Source of the DNA: Straminergon stramineum
Lineage: Eukaryota; Streptophyta; Bryopsida; Hypnales; Calliergonaceae
DNA length: 64,000 nucleotides
Assembly: GCA_963920665.1 (NCBI GenBank)
Contig: OY987263.1
Coordinates: 37,374,547 to 37,438,546 of the forward strand
Direction: 5' to 3'
The position numbers and the translations under genes are program-made. Under the pieces are notes generated by a model. The model did no database searches. It saw nothing but the letters and a program-made list of their open reading frames with translations, and had not been told where the DNA came from. The number at the start of each line of letters is the position of its first letter. Within the stretch, counting starts at the first letter, position 1. Positions 45,256 to 57,248 of the stretch are shown piece after piece.

Positions 45256-48200
45256 TTGCGTCACGACATCCACCACTTTGTCGTGATGGAATTGCATGCT
45301 TGGAGCTTGTTGCAGACTTCTACCTACGACCTTGAGTCCCTAGCAATACATTAGTCTTTGAATGAAAGCTTGAATCTGTGGTTCTAGAAATGCAATAATC
45401 ACCTTTAGAATAAGATGACTCTTTCATTAGATCACTTCCATGCCCATGTTGCTGATTATTGTGCCCTTGCAAAATAAATGAGTTGTTCTCTTCATGTATA
45501 CGTATGTAATGGTTGCAGTTATTCCAACCTCATCCTTTGTTGTCACTGCACTATGCTTTCAATTATTGGCCTCCTTTGCCACACTTTCCATCTTTTAACC
45601 CTTGCTTCCCTCTATTGCCAAACACACACTTCTACCTCACCTTTGCCTTACTCTTGGTGGTGTGTCTTATTCCTATAAGCTCTCATGAATGTCTTTTTCA
45701 TACTCTACTCTCCCACTTCTTGCAATTACACCCACAAATTGATAAAAACAAGTGATGGTGAAGCTCGACAAAATGTATTTATTAACAAAAATTGTACATA
45801 GTCAACAACCTTGGTAAGGACGGTTGAGCCTATATTTGTTAAACTTTTCAAAAAAGAAGGTAAAAACATTGTCAGACAAGGAGAATCCAAGTTTGGAGAA
45901 GACATGAGTGGGTGTGTTAGGATAGAAGGATGATTGCTTATTTAGGTAGGAGTGGGATGATTTGAGTAGGAGTGGGATGATTTGGGGAGTTGGCTAGTCT
46001 ACAATGGGGGGACATTTTGAAGGCGGGCTCTACATTAAGTGGGTTGGAACTATTTCTCATAAATGAATGGCAATGCTCTAAGGTATGTAATATTACTCAT
46101 ACATTTGTCGCAAAAATTAGCAACAATAGTTTTGTTGCATATTATTGTTTGCAAGAGACACGAAAAATGTGTTTATAACAAATCAATTTCATATGAGATT
46201 TTTGTATTGGAGTCAAATTAGAAAAATACCAATTATCTATCATTGCATTATTCAAATTTTGTCCATTTAGACCTAATAATTAAAGTAACCATCATGAAGA
46301 TCCAGTAATTAAAAGCTAGTAGTTTAAGCTATTGGATTTAACTTACTTTGGGGGGAATTCAATGCACCAAGAGAAAAGCATCATCAAAGGACTGAGGTTA
46401 CTAGAAACCATAACAAACTAAGTCTTCAAAGTTCACTAGCTTGGGCCTCAACTCAACTAGGTGTTGTAAAACATTAGAGCTAGAGTTTGGTCCATTAAGG
46501 TTCTACTTTGGGATTTGAAGCTTATGAATTTTATGAAGTTTCAAAAGCATTCACAAATAAATTTTAGACAAGTTAAACAATAAAGGAGAGGAAATGCAAG
46601 GGTAAAAGAGAAGGAGAAGGAAACCAAATGAAATGAAGATGCAAGTGTGAAGAGAAGTTTAATAGTTGGGGATATGAAGGAAGATGGTGGAGAATCAAAC
46701 ACCAAGATATTTAGGAGGAAATTAGGCATTGAGAATGACAAGCATTAATTAGTTTGACTTAAATGTTTGTTCCAAACCTTATATGGGGGCTAATGTAGTT
46801 GTAATTAGTCATTTAATGAGATTCTTGATAGATCTTAGGTAGACTAGGTGTTTTCCATTAGAGTGATTCTTATATTAATGAGTGTAGTGGAAGTCAACTA
46901 AAAAAATTATTTAAAAAAATTAGGAACAATAGGAGAACTGGAGAAAGAATTTTGAGATTTAGTAAGATTTAGACAATTATTATTTTTAGTAATAGTTAGT
47001 GCTTAAAAAGTCAATAAAACCACTAAAAAATATAAGAAAAATTAGAAAACACTAGAAAGGATATTATAGAAGTAGAGAAGGGAATTTGGAAGTAGTTTAG
47101 AATTAGTATTTTTTTGTAGTCCTATTTTATTTAGGCAATGTGCCAAAAAATACCACAAAAATCACAAGACAACTAAAAATCAACAAATTGGAGAGAAGAG
47201 ATGGACATTACAAGGAGATTACAATCTTGATACATGAGGATAGTACCATGGTGTGTACAAGTTTAAAGGTATGAAATTTAACTTTACTCTTTTTGAATTT
47301 TAGTTTTATGTAGAATTATAAGAAGAATTAGCAACTAAACCAATAGGTCAAAATTTTAAAATGAAAATGAAAATTTAGATTAGAGTAGGTAATTTCTAGA
47401 AAGTTTTAAAAAAAGTCTTAAACTTTAAAAATAGAGAAAATTTGAATAAGTTATGTTTGGATGAAATTTGGTAGTTAAGATAAATGAAAAAGTACTCAAT
47501 TCATCCAAAAGAATCTAAAAAGGAATATTAGAATATAAGTTAACTTCAAAAGGCAAAACTTAAATTAAAAGTTAATTTGATAGTTTAGATTAGTAGAATT
47601 TAGTGGATGAAGTTTAGATTACCAATTAGTGATAAAACTTCATCTGTCCATAACTTTCACTAGGAAAAGTGGATTTTAAAGATTCTTGTGTTTTTAGAAA
47701 GTTAATTTTAATCTCAATATGTAAAAATGATCCAAACCCTAAAAATAATAAATCTACAATAGAGGTCCAAAGTTTTTAAAAATTGGTAGGTAACTAATTG
47801 AAATCTTGTGAAGATGTCCAAGGAATATTCTAGAGATAGAATTTCTTATTTTATCTTCTAAAGATTCCAAAACCAATTCACACTTAAAAATTAGGTTAAT
47901 ATTAAGAGAGAAATGTAGGATGAAGTTTAGTCTTAGAATAGTTTAGATTTAGATTAAGTTTTTAGTTATTTAATCAACTGGAGTGATACTTTACATTTAG
48001 TCTAGAACTCAACCTTGAAATCCCAAGTTAGTTTGGGTTGACAGTTTGGGAGATATTAGAATATGAAGTTTCAGAAAGAAATTCTAAGTCAAAACTTCAT
48101 CCATTGATAATTTCTTGTAGGAGTGTCTAGCTATTTTAGATGTATTTTAGCTTTTTGGAAAAGGGCATTAGATACTCTAAAATTTCGTAAACTCAAATCA

Positions 48201-48780
48201 TTTTTTAGTTCAGTTTTATCTTTAGCGGACCAAAGTTTTGGCCACTTTGGCCAAAATAGGGCCAAATTACTAATCATCTGAAATTTCTTTAGTTGGGATT
48301 TTCCAAATACATATTTTGAAAATTAGGAAAAATCACAAGCACTAGGAAAGATTTGAGGCCTTTACAAGACTATAAGTTCCCAAGCTACGGGGAACGTAGG
48401 ATCTATGCCGATGCTATAGTCTGACATTGCTATATAAAAAAAATGAATTTTTTCAACTTCTTTTTGCATTTCAAAACTAATAGTAATTATTTTTTTTGAT
48501 ATTTTTTTCTGACAACAATTAGCCATTCCCGAACAACACAAGGAACTTATAGGGGAATAGGCCTAAAAAGGCCCTCCCGTGGCCTCAAATCCCTTCTTAT
48601 AGTTGATTGTTGCTTAGAAGGCACATCTAAATGATGCTAGGCACCCAGAGGCATGTAACTTCAAATTTGCTTAAAACCTGCATTGTATTCGATTTATTAT
48701 GAAGGTAGGGATAAAGCACTCTCAAACAAAACTAATCTAACTTTGCTTCTTCTAAAGAATCTATCTTGTTTTTGTATCCA
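45256..48780. other. AT-rich spacer, nothing recognised
   Basis: Only short low-complexity frames. Recurrent words such as 'gatgaagttt(a)gatta' and 'aaacttcatc(c/t)' (47.2-48.2 kb) hint at old repeats whose borders I cannot place. Confidence 0.4.
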
Positions 48781-49330
48781 TGGTTTAGATGGAGACTAAG
48801 ATTCCTACCAAAGCTTGCTATATAATGGACGATGGTGTTCTAAACACTTGTCAATCGGCAAACATGTCAATTGTGAAGGAAAAGATGTAAGTAAATTGAA
48901 ACTTTCAAACATTCAATCTACATCAAACGGAAACAATGTAGTTGGCACACTTGAAATCAAAAATTACTTTGTTGTAAATGCAACAACAAATATTGAAGAA
49001 AGTGTGGATTTCTATATTATATGTTGTGTACAGGGCTAGCTTGTAGTAAAAAAAACATTTATAGATGCTTAGGGTATATACATTGAAGTTGAAGACATGG
49101 TTGTGCTTGAATAATGGGATTGAAAATGGGATTGAGGTGATTGTTCATCCAAAGAAATATACCATGCTTCCAATTGTGTTTATATACATTCATAATATGT
49201 ATGAGGTATAAAACTTTTGGTGAATCCTAAAGATTACCAAACTAGTGGGAATTGTGTAGTTTCCAAACTTTATGTAGAGGTGAAAGCTGGCATATGCTCT
49301 AACTATATTGCTCTTGATTTCAATTAATAA
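48781..49330 (+). pseudogene. Possible decayed coding region of unknown type
   Basis: A 74-codon frame (48815-49039) with ordinary residue composition (GRWCSKHLSIGKHVNCEGKD, VVGTLEIKNYFVVNATTNIE, VDFYIICCVQG) continues in the same frame past its stop with plausible coding pieces up to about 49330. I cannot assign it to a family. It could be a remnant of a transposon-carried gene, or chance. Confidence 0.25.
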
Positions 49331-51230
49331 ATTTAGTGAGCCTCAATTCTATTTTCTTCCCATTTGAGATTCATTTTTTTAATCATTAGGGTTGTTTCTT
49401 GCATCTATTGTTACTGGTGTGTGTTATTTTTACAAGCTTTTGAATCAACTTGAAGATGTTGGTAAAGCTTGAACATTTCAAAGATTTTAAGCACTATTTT
49501 AGAGTATGTATTAGATCCTTTAGCATTCTTCATCGGGGTTTATACTGTTATTTTCTAAAATTTTGGAGTAATGAAAAAACTCTAGAGATGTTTTACACTA
49601 TGCATGGATGCTATGATCACTTTTTATTTTGCTTTATTCTCTTGTTTGATCATGGCATGGGTATATTTTGAGAATCAATTGTTGGTATTGAGTGTGATAT
49701 ATGATTTAGTGAATGCTTCTACGCATTCAACCTTTATATTTGATGAGGTACTTTAAAAGACTAATAAATTTTCTGTGTGTCCATCATATTTTTAAAATAA
49801 CTTCAAAATGCTTGTGGTACTATAAGGGCTTTTTAGGAATTCTTATTTTTATAGATCTTGGACTTCAAGCTATGGAACTCTAACTTCATGTTTGAAAAAC
49901 TAATTTGTTGGTGATCAAGGTAGACAATGCAAACTAGTGTGACAATTTTAATTTGAATAATGGCCTTAAAGATGCTTGTAGTACCACAAGGTTGGTAATG
50001 TTGATTCCAAGGTTTTTTTAACTTGTTCTTTAAGCATCGGAGTTCATAATTGTCACCCAATTTGCTAAATTCATTGTCGTCTTGATTTTTGTGTGATCAT
50101 GTTTTGTAGAATATACTTGCAAGTGATTTGTATTCTTAAAAATTTCATGTAGGATATTTGTGGTACCACAAGGGTCCTATTGTCCATTCTATTTTTAAAA
50201 AATTTAAGGATTTATTTTCATAATTTTAAAATAAATTTCAAAGGCTTACAATAATTATTAAAAAGGTCCTATTGAGCATAATTGCATACTAAAATATTTT
50301 GATAATTAAATTTTTTTTTCTAAAACAACTTTTTTTCATAAGCTTGAGAACACTCTCCTCAAACCCATGAAGAAGTCTACTCTGGATGTGGTGATGACAC
50401 AACCACTGTCAATAGTGGTTGCATCCCAAGATTTGGATGCTTAGTTAGTTGCTAGGAAAGAATTAGAAAGAGTGATAATCTTGCTTTAAAATGTTCCTAC
50501 ACTATTGTTAGCAATCTCAATAATGAAACTTGTTTGTCATTTCACTAATTTGGATTCTATAGTATTGCGCAAATTCATCTCCAATATCAAGAATATCATC
50601 CAAAAATTTTCGTCCAAAAATTTTCATCCAAAATATCCTTCCATAAGATTTCATTTCTAAACTTTCATCCAGAAATTCATCCATATGATAATTTATTCAT
50701 CCATAGATCCTCCATGTCATCCATTCAATATTGTTGATGGAATTCATCCAAATTTGTCCAAATTGTCATTTGTGAGACAAAAATTCATCCAATACTTCCG
50801 GTGCACATTCACTTGATACTAGTTTTATATGGTAGTAAGTGGTACAAAAATGGTAGTAAAATGGTAGTGAAATGGTTGCAAAATAGTAGTGAAGAAGGCG
50901 AACTCAAATTCACCCGATTTTTACTTTGAGCAGGTGAAAACAAGGTGAATAAGTAGTGAAAGGATGGTGATTTTTGGGACTTCACAGCAAATTCACTGCC
51001 TGGTGAACCGGACCAGGTTCCCTGTGTAGATACAGATGGGTTGTTGCACTTTTAATACTTATGTGTAATCTAAAGACTTACATATATCTAATATAACCTT
51101 TTAGTATTTGATTTTATACTATGGTTAGATAAGCCTTAGATTTGATGAGATACTCCCTATCTATATTACAAAATGTATTGTAAAAACACTTAAGCAAAAA
51201 GTTAGGTTTTGACAAGAATGAAGCCTTGTC
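49331..51230. other. AT-rich spacer with small repeats
   Basis: The word TGTGGTAC(T/C)A(T/C)AAGGG or TGTAGTACCACAAGG recurs near 49811, 49975 and 50159 with period about 165-185 bases. Around 50570-50770 'ttcatcca' is repeated many times, and around 50830-50890 'atggtagtaaa/aatggtagtga' repeats. No gene was found. Confidence 0.45.
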
Positions 51231-51389
51231 TCTAAGGTGTTTAAGTCTTGGTACCTTCTTTGTTTCTCAAACCACACAGGGGGTGAACCCCTGTTTCTAC
51301 TCTTGTTTTATTTAAATTTACACTACAATTGGATATATTTTTGGTTTTTATTAAATGAATACTATTGTTTTTTCTTTGTGTAGGATACA

Positions 51390-53235
51390 CAAGGTGGTTT
51401 TCACATTGAAGGAAATCTTGGCAAATTGGTTTTGCCATTGAGTTATGGACATGATTTCAAACTTAAGTCACCATCCTTCAGTTGTAGATTCCCTCCATGG
51501 GCTCATCTTGTGTCATGCCCCTTAGTGACACTTACTACCTTAAGTTCACCTTCCAATGCTTTTCAAGCACTTAACACTTTAGTGGCACCAAGGGTCACGC
51601 TCTCCTAACAATGCATATGTCATGCACATCTAATGTTAGTCTTCCATTCCAATTCTTTGTGCTAAGTCCCAGTCACCGGAACTACTAGCACCCACCCACT
51701 CATCATAACACCGGGGCATGTTATTTGGTAACATGGGGCAGGACTTCTATCTTATTGTGCAATGACCCATGGTGGTACTACTCACCATGGTTCTAACCGC
51801 CCTTGAGTGTCACCCCAACTCCATACTAGGCTCCTTGTGTATTTGCTTCTTTCCACTTCGTCACTAATCGGGACTCACCATTCGGGACACCTCAACATAA
51901 CCTAGTAAGGAGTGGGACTCCACCCAACCGGTGCCACAGGACACCCACAAGTGTCCCATGGTGCCTTGGAGTGGTAGTGACCCTACACCACCAACCTTGA
52001 GTCACCATGACTCACTAAGGCTCTAAGAGGGAGTGAGGAGGGAGACCAACCCCTCCTATAGTATTCTGTGTGGGATTCAGCAGACCCCCCCCCCTTGTAT
52101 GTCAAAGGGGACTCCCAAACCCACTTTGGTTTTGGAAGACCACCCCATTTCTCCCGATTCGCCCTAATTTGGGACTCCCGAACTTCCACCTGGCATAACT
52201 TTGCAGTCCGGGCTCTAGATTTCACATGCGAGCCCATTTTCGACATTTACGTGACAAGTAGATGCCGATGGACTACTCACTTACCTCATTTGGACAAGTA
52301 CTCACAAAGTTATCGCCCTCCAAAGATTCGGGTCCACCGGGAGAGGCATCATACCTTCACCACGGCGCTTCTCTTGGTCATAACTTGAGGCTCCTACCTT
52401 AGAACCTCGTAATGCTTGTCAATCTAGCGTCCTTGTATCCTTAGCTTTCCAAGAATATGCTACATGACATATTTCATGGAGGGATTTCTCATGAACCCCT
52501 CCCTCTTAGCCCTTAAGTGTCCCGGCGCCACCAAGACACCCCCACCTTTGAACGCCTATAACTTTTGACTCACAAGTCCAAATCACGCGTTCTTTGAACG
52601 GCTATAAGCGTCTCCTCGAGACCTTTCCAAGAATGTGTTACACGTCCCCAAATTCGTCTGAATCAAAGCGCTAACACGCTCTGATCGCTCGGGACTCCTA
52701 GTCCCCCTCACCTCATCTCTTGCAAGGCTTGGGGAGTCACCCCCAATGTCCCCCTTGCTCACCAAGGTGGCACGGGCACGCTTCCTCGTGAGGGTCGTGA
52801 CATCTTGAGGTAGTTAATTCCTCTAAGCCAACAATTGGAGTTCCATTGTTTTGTCAATGTGATGGAAAAATTAGAACCTATCTTTGCAAACCATCATAAG
52901 GTTTTCATTGACATTACCTCAACCAATTTCAGTCTCAATTTATCACATGTATTTATAGGTTGAGATTATTTTGCCAATATCACATTATCACTTAATACTT
53001 CTAACTTCAACCAATTGTCGAGTTCTAATCCATATGTAGGTGGTTATTTAGAAAATCTTAGGTATAAAATTCTATTTTAGACCAAATGCTATATAGGCAT
53101 ATAACACACCTATTTTGGTTCTACACTTTTTTTTTTTTGTGTGTGTGTGTGTATATAAAACTATACTCAAAATTACAAAATACAAAAAAAAACAATTAGT
53201 CTTTTATAACAAATTGGGAGCTCACAACATGATAA
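51390..53235. repeat. Second copy of the 35.35-35.88-kb repeat, split by a solo LTR
   Basis: The left part 51390-51505 (GGAAATCTTGGCAAATTGG...TCCCTCCATGG) aligns to 35365-35450. The right part 52803-53235 (AAGCCAACAATTGGAGTTCC, 'agaacctatctt', CCTATTTTGGTTCTACAC, 'aattgggagctcacaa') aligns to 35479-35875. The 1.29 kb between them has no counterpart in the other copy. Confidence 0.75.
51511..52802. mobile_element. Solo LTR, 1292 bases, 5-bp target duplication TCTTG
   Basis: Starts TGTCATGCCCC and ends GGGTCGTGACA, so the termini are TG...CA with a short inverted repeat (TGTCATG/CGTGACA). TCTTG occurs immediately outside on both sides (51506-51510 and 52803-52807). The related repeat at 35.4 kb has TCTTG once (35456-35460), which is the empty site. 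The end type is common in plant Ty3/gypsy LTRs. Much GC-richer than its host sequence, it is probably younger. Short frames inside (such as 52068-52388) are not genes. Confidence 0.88.
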
Positions 53236-53445
53236 ATGATAGATCTAATTGGTTTGAAATTCTTCATGTATACATACTCTCAACAAGATTGTTAACATAA
53301 TCCCTAAAGTTGAAAGACATCCAAGCACATGATTGTGACTTTCAAAACACTTAAAACTTTCAAAACACCCTCATTTAGGCAACAGTTGAAACACCATGAT
53401 TAAAATTCTATGTACTATAATTTTTTTTTAAACTTAATCATTCAC
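53236..53445. other. AT-rich spacer
   Basis: Nothing recognised. A T-run followed by (GT)n lies just upstream, at about 53128-53152. Confidence 0.5.
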
Positions 53446-53826
53446 AATTTGGGATCTTTAAACTCATTAGACTTTCATGAATATTTTGGCATAGTAGAAT
53501 AGCTTTTATAAAAAAAAATTGAACAACAAAAAGTTGGAAAATCAAGAGAACTTTCATCTTCAAAAATCTTCTTAAGATTTGAGCCTCCAATCAAAAGTTA
53601 TAGACAAAGTTCAAATTGGAATAGCAAGGAACATTTTATTTAACATTTTCAAACATTTTCTTTAAATTTTGTCCATAACTTTTGATTGGAGACTCAAAAT
53701 ATCAAACAAATTTTGGAAGTTATCTTAATTTTTCAACTTTTTTAATCCAAAGCTTTTTGAAAAAAATTATTTTATTGTACCAAAATGGTCATCAAAGTCT
53801 ACTAAGTTTAAAGACACCAAATTGCA
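53446..53826. mobile_element. Long-armed foldback element, family H copy 3
   Basis: The left arm CAATTTGGGATCTTTAAACT pairs with the right arm, inverted, CAATTTGGTGTCTTTAAACT. Pairing continues through TAGACTTT(C/G)ATGA, 'attttggcatagtagaata', 'ctttcatcttcaaaaatc' and 'ccaatcaaaagttat'. The arms are about 170 bases around a short loop. This is the most complete copy of the family at its outer ends. Confidence 0.8.
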
Positions 53827-55290
53827 AGTGTATTTGAGTGGAAAAAATTTACATACTGCGTCGTATTCTAATAGTGGCATATTGGAAATTGCATTGTATT
53901 CCCTAGCTTGGGGTCTTGGGTTCAAAACTGATTGGAAATTGAAGGTGAATCACTTGGTTGCTTAGAGGCTTCCAAATAGCAAAAAAATTTATTTATTTTT
54001 GTTGATCAGAAATTTCAAGTAGAAATTTATTTATTTATTTATTTATATTTTTCATTTGACCAAATCAACAAAAACAAGCAATAGATTTTTGTTGATTACT
54101 ATCCAAATCACCAAAAAAATCAATGCTTTTTAGTCAATTTGGATGCTAAATTTTCTAGTAGTGAACTAGGGTCTATCCTAACTCTTGAGTAATGTACAAG
54201 TAAGGCTGCCATGGTAAACGATGACATCAATGTCAACACAGGGAGGAGGATAGTGTTTGCATTAATTAAACTCATCTATGGATGTATCTTATTCTCTTGA
54301 AGTCTAGATTCAAAATTAGTGTCCATCAATTTTTTTTTTCAAATTGATACTAACCTAAGCTTTACATTTTGATATGGATTAATGCATTGAGTAGAAAATT
54401 ATATTACAAGCAATTTATTGGGATCAGACTAAATAAAATTGCTTACCTTGATCCACAAGAAATAGAAGTAAAGAAGATTATAATACTTCTAATTTGATTA
54501 TTGATGTTGGAGAAGGGAGGAGATGACATCAATGCCATAAAGTAAGTTTTGTCATGATAGTCTAAAGAGAAGAATGTAGGGTGGTATTGGCATTTTCAAA
54601 GGAATGAATAAAATGGACATGCACCTATTCCATTTGGTCACCCACAATTGTATCTAGGGCCTTCACACAAATAAACATTGTACTTTCTCTTTGTGAGTCT
54701 ATGGCAAGCCTTGTAGATAGAGACAATTTCAAATGATTTTCCTAAGCCCTTAGGAAATATTAGGAATTCAAAGTATTGAAAGGAATCAGCTAAAGAAAGA
54801 CATGGTGGAATTTAGTGTTAGAAATCAATAAAAGTGTAAAGAAAAGTAGAGTTTCTAGAAATTGACCCTTCATATGTTCATTTTCAAAACAATTTCAAAA
54901 CAATCTCCTTTAGAGAGTTCTACTACTAGTTCCATACTAGAAAAAGAGTTTTTTGGGTATTGTTGTTTAAAGGACCAAATTAAATTAAATAAAAAATTCT
55001 CAGAATCTAATAGGAAATGTAGCTAAAAAATATAGACAATGATTTAGATAGAAGAGAATAAAGAACACAAAGAAGATACTTGATTTCTAGATGCAAATCA
55101 AGGAGTGAAATGTGATCCCTTGTTTTTTTTAATTTGAATACAACTCATTACTCCTCTTACCATGTTGAGTTAAATCATCGAACATTTGTGCTAATAGATG
55201 GATACATTTCAAGTCATTGAAAGCTTGAAAATTAAAATGATGTCTTTATTTTTTTTTCTAAATATAAATTCTATGGATTTTTTCACTAGT
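53827..55290. other. AT-rich spacer with one CACTA-like right end
   Basis: ATTTTCTAGTAGTG at about 54150-54163 is a right end of the CACTACTAGAAAA family, preceded by the usual 'tttggatgc' and 'gattactatccaaatca' sub-terminal words. No partner was found. No gene is supported. Confidence 0.4.
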
Positions 55291-56500
55291 TTTTGGGCCA
55301 GATTTTAAAATTGCAACCAGTTTATTTCCCAATTCCTTCGAGTAACTTTGAACTAGCTGCCAAGTTTTTCCCAAATACTACTCCCATCCCAAGGAGTAGT
55401 GGAGCATGGCCCAACAAAAATGAAGACGGCCATACTAGGGGAATGACAGAAGAAACCACATCCCTTCAAGGTGTGGAAGACAAGAGGGGTGGTTATCCCT
55501 ACCTAGTGGGTTTTTTTCAATTTGGAGAAGAAGCTAGTTCTTTTGTCAATACTCATGTGATACTTGGTGATATCTCTATGAAAACTAGATGATACCTAGG
55601 TAAAATTTGGTTGCTAGACTTAACCTTGAAATGACACAAGGGTGCTCTTGGTTTCTGCTATAACATAATTGAATATCTATGCTTCTGAAAAAAGAAAGGC
55701 CTTCAATGAGGGATGACCCATGCCTAAGAAGACTTTGCATGCCCCCTCCTCCCACCATAAAAACGATAGATGAAGAATTGCTTCTCTAACTACTACACAG
55801 ACATCCTTTGACATTTATCGGACAATTTCAATCCTTAGTGTCATTCCAACATAATCTAGCTATTGTGACTCCCAAAATGAAAATTTCCTTTAAGGGAGCC
55901 GACCCCTTCCTAATCACAAACCTAGTCTGGCAACATAGGGTGGAGTAACTTCAATCAGCAAGTAATTAACAACAATTAATACTAGCACAGTTCCCGGGCA
56001 GTTGCAGTGCATTTTAATTGGCTACAAGACTCTCAAATTTGGACCCAACCCTTCTTGGATTTTGCAACCAGCCCTTCGTTGAAAAGAGGAAGGTCTGTAT
56101 GGCCAATATGGGTAGAACAGAATCTTTAGCTGAAGAATTCGTAGTAATTATTTTGTGAAGGAAAAAAATCTGAAAAATTATGGAAATCTTGTGAACTCTA
56201 TTTCTTCTCATGGGAAAAATTTCCCCACTGTTGAAACCTCCCTTGCAGTATGTGTATCTGCTTAAGTGGTCAGAAATGGGTCGGTTCCTTTACAAAAAAT
56301 AGCCAACACCTGTCCCTGCCTCAATTTTATGCCTTGGCCACGAAGTCACATGGGTACAAGGCAACAGAAGCCACGTCGAGGTCGGTTGGTAAGGATGAAA
56401 AAAAGAGGATGATCTCATCCATTAGGGTTTGATTTCTGAGTAGGAAACACTCCTGCAGCACATGTATTTTTGGATTGCTGGTGTCCAGTGGTGTGCGTTG
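55291..56500. other. Transition to the MTM1 island, no separate gene supported
   Basis: The 99-codon frame 55293-55592 (LKLQPVYFPIPSSNFELAAK start) sits in moderately rich DNA but has no recognisable domain, start context or splice partner. Base composition rises toward the MTM1 gene. Confidence 0.35.
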
Positions 56501-57248
56501 CGGGACGAATTGAGTTGCGAATTGGTGAATTCCGGTCCTGCTCACAAGGTCTCAGGGTTATTGGATTTTGACGAAGACAAGGCAAGGTATGTTTTCTGTG
56601 CAATTTTGCTTCGATTTTAGTTTTGGCGTGATTATGATGGCTTTACAGTTTCGTGAGGAGAAATTGCGAGAGTACTTAGTGGGGTGGTTACTGTAGTGGT
56701 TGAGGCGCAGGGGAGGTTAGGGTTGCGTGCTTTGGTATAGGGGATTTAGTTGTTGTTTGGTTTTGTGATGGATTTCGTGGTGTAGAGTTGCGGTATATTG
56801 TTGTTGCTGTGGTTCCTGGTGGTTTTCGGGTGGTGATGGCGGAGAGTGCATGTGTTATGAATGTAGCAGCGAGGTGCTGATGGAGGGGTTACGGCCGTGG
56901 GGAGACGGAGGGTTGGCTCTTGTGGAATATATTAATTAATTAACTATCCCAGAAACGTGAGTTTAGTGATGTCTTGAGTGAAATTGAGCTAGAAGGGTTG
57001 TGGTTTCACCTATTATCGAAAGGTTTTGATCGAGACCTGACCAGGTTCTGTTATTGAATCATTTCTCAATCTCATGTCAAGCAGGTTTACTAGACAAGGA
57101 CCGGAAAGAACTGTTTTGCGTTGTTGTGATCTCTTTTTAGGTTTAAGCTTATGAATCGGGAAAGGAAAGGTTGGACAAATAGTTTGAAGTGAAGACCAAT
57201 GAAAGATCGGCAATAGCTGGTGTCCTTGAGAAGCCCGTGAATGAGGCA
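56501..57248 (+). promoter_or_regulatory. Leader region of the MTM1-type gene, probable 5' UTR intron and upstream ORFs
   Basis: A strong donor (GCAAG|GTATGTTTTCTG, about 56586) and a good acceptor (CTCTTTTTAG, about 57140) suggest a 5' UTR intron of about 550 bases. After the acceptor, three upstream ATGs precede the main start: ORFs at 57151-57192 (13 codons), 57199-57216 (5 codons) and 57241-57300 (19 codons), the last overlapping the main ATG at 57249 in another frame. Translation of the main protein would require leaky scanning or reinitiation, unless the real leader is spliced differently. Confidence 0.45.

Noticed and set aside
50570..50770. TTCATCCA-rich tract as a CRISPR-like or satellite array
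   Set aside because: Spacing is irregular, units are only 8-12 bases, and there is no repeat-spacer structure; this is low-complexity repetition in a eukaryotic spacer.
40256..54163. CACTACTAGAAAA (40256) and TTTTCTAGTAGTG (about 54163) as ends of a 13.9-kb CACTA transposon
   Set aside because: The 3-bp flanks differ (TAT on the left, AAC on the right), and no transposase lies between them.
55293..55592. 99-codon plus-strand frame as a small gene
   Set aside because: No recognisable domain, no splice partners and no supporting start context. It stays a chance frame in moderately rich DNA unless expression is shown.
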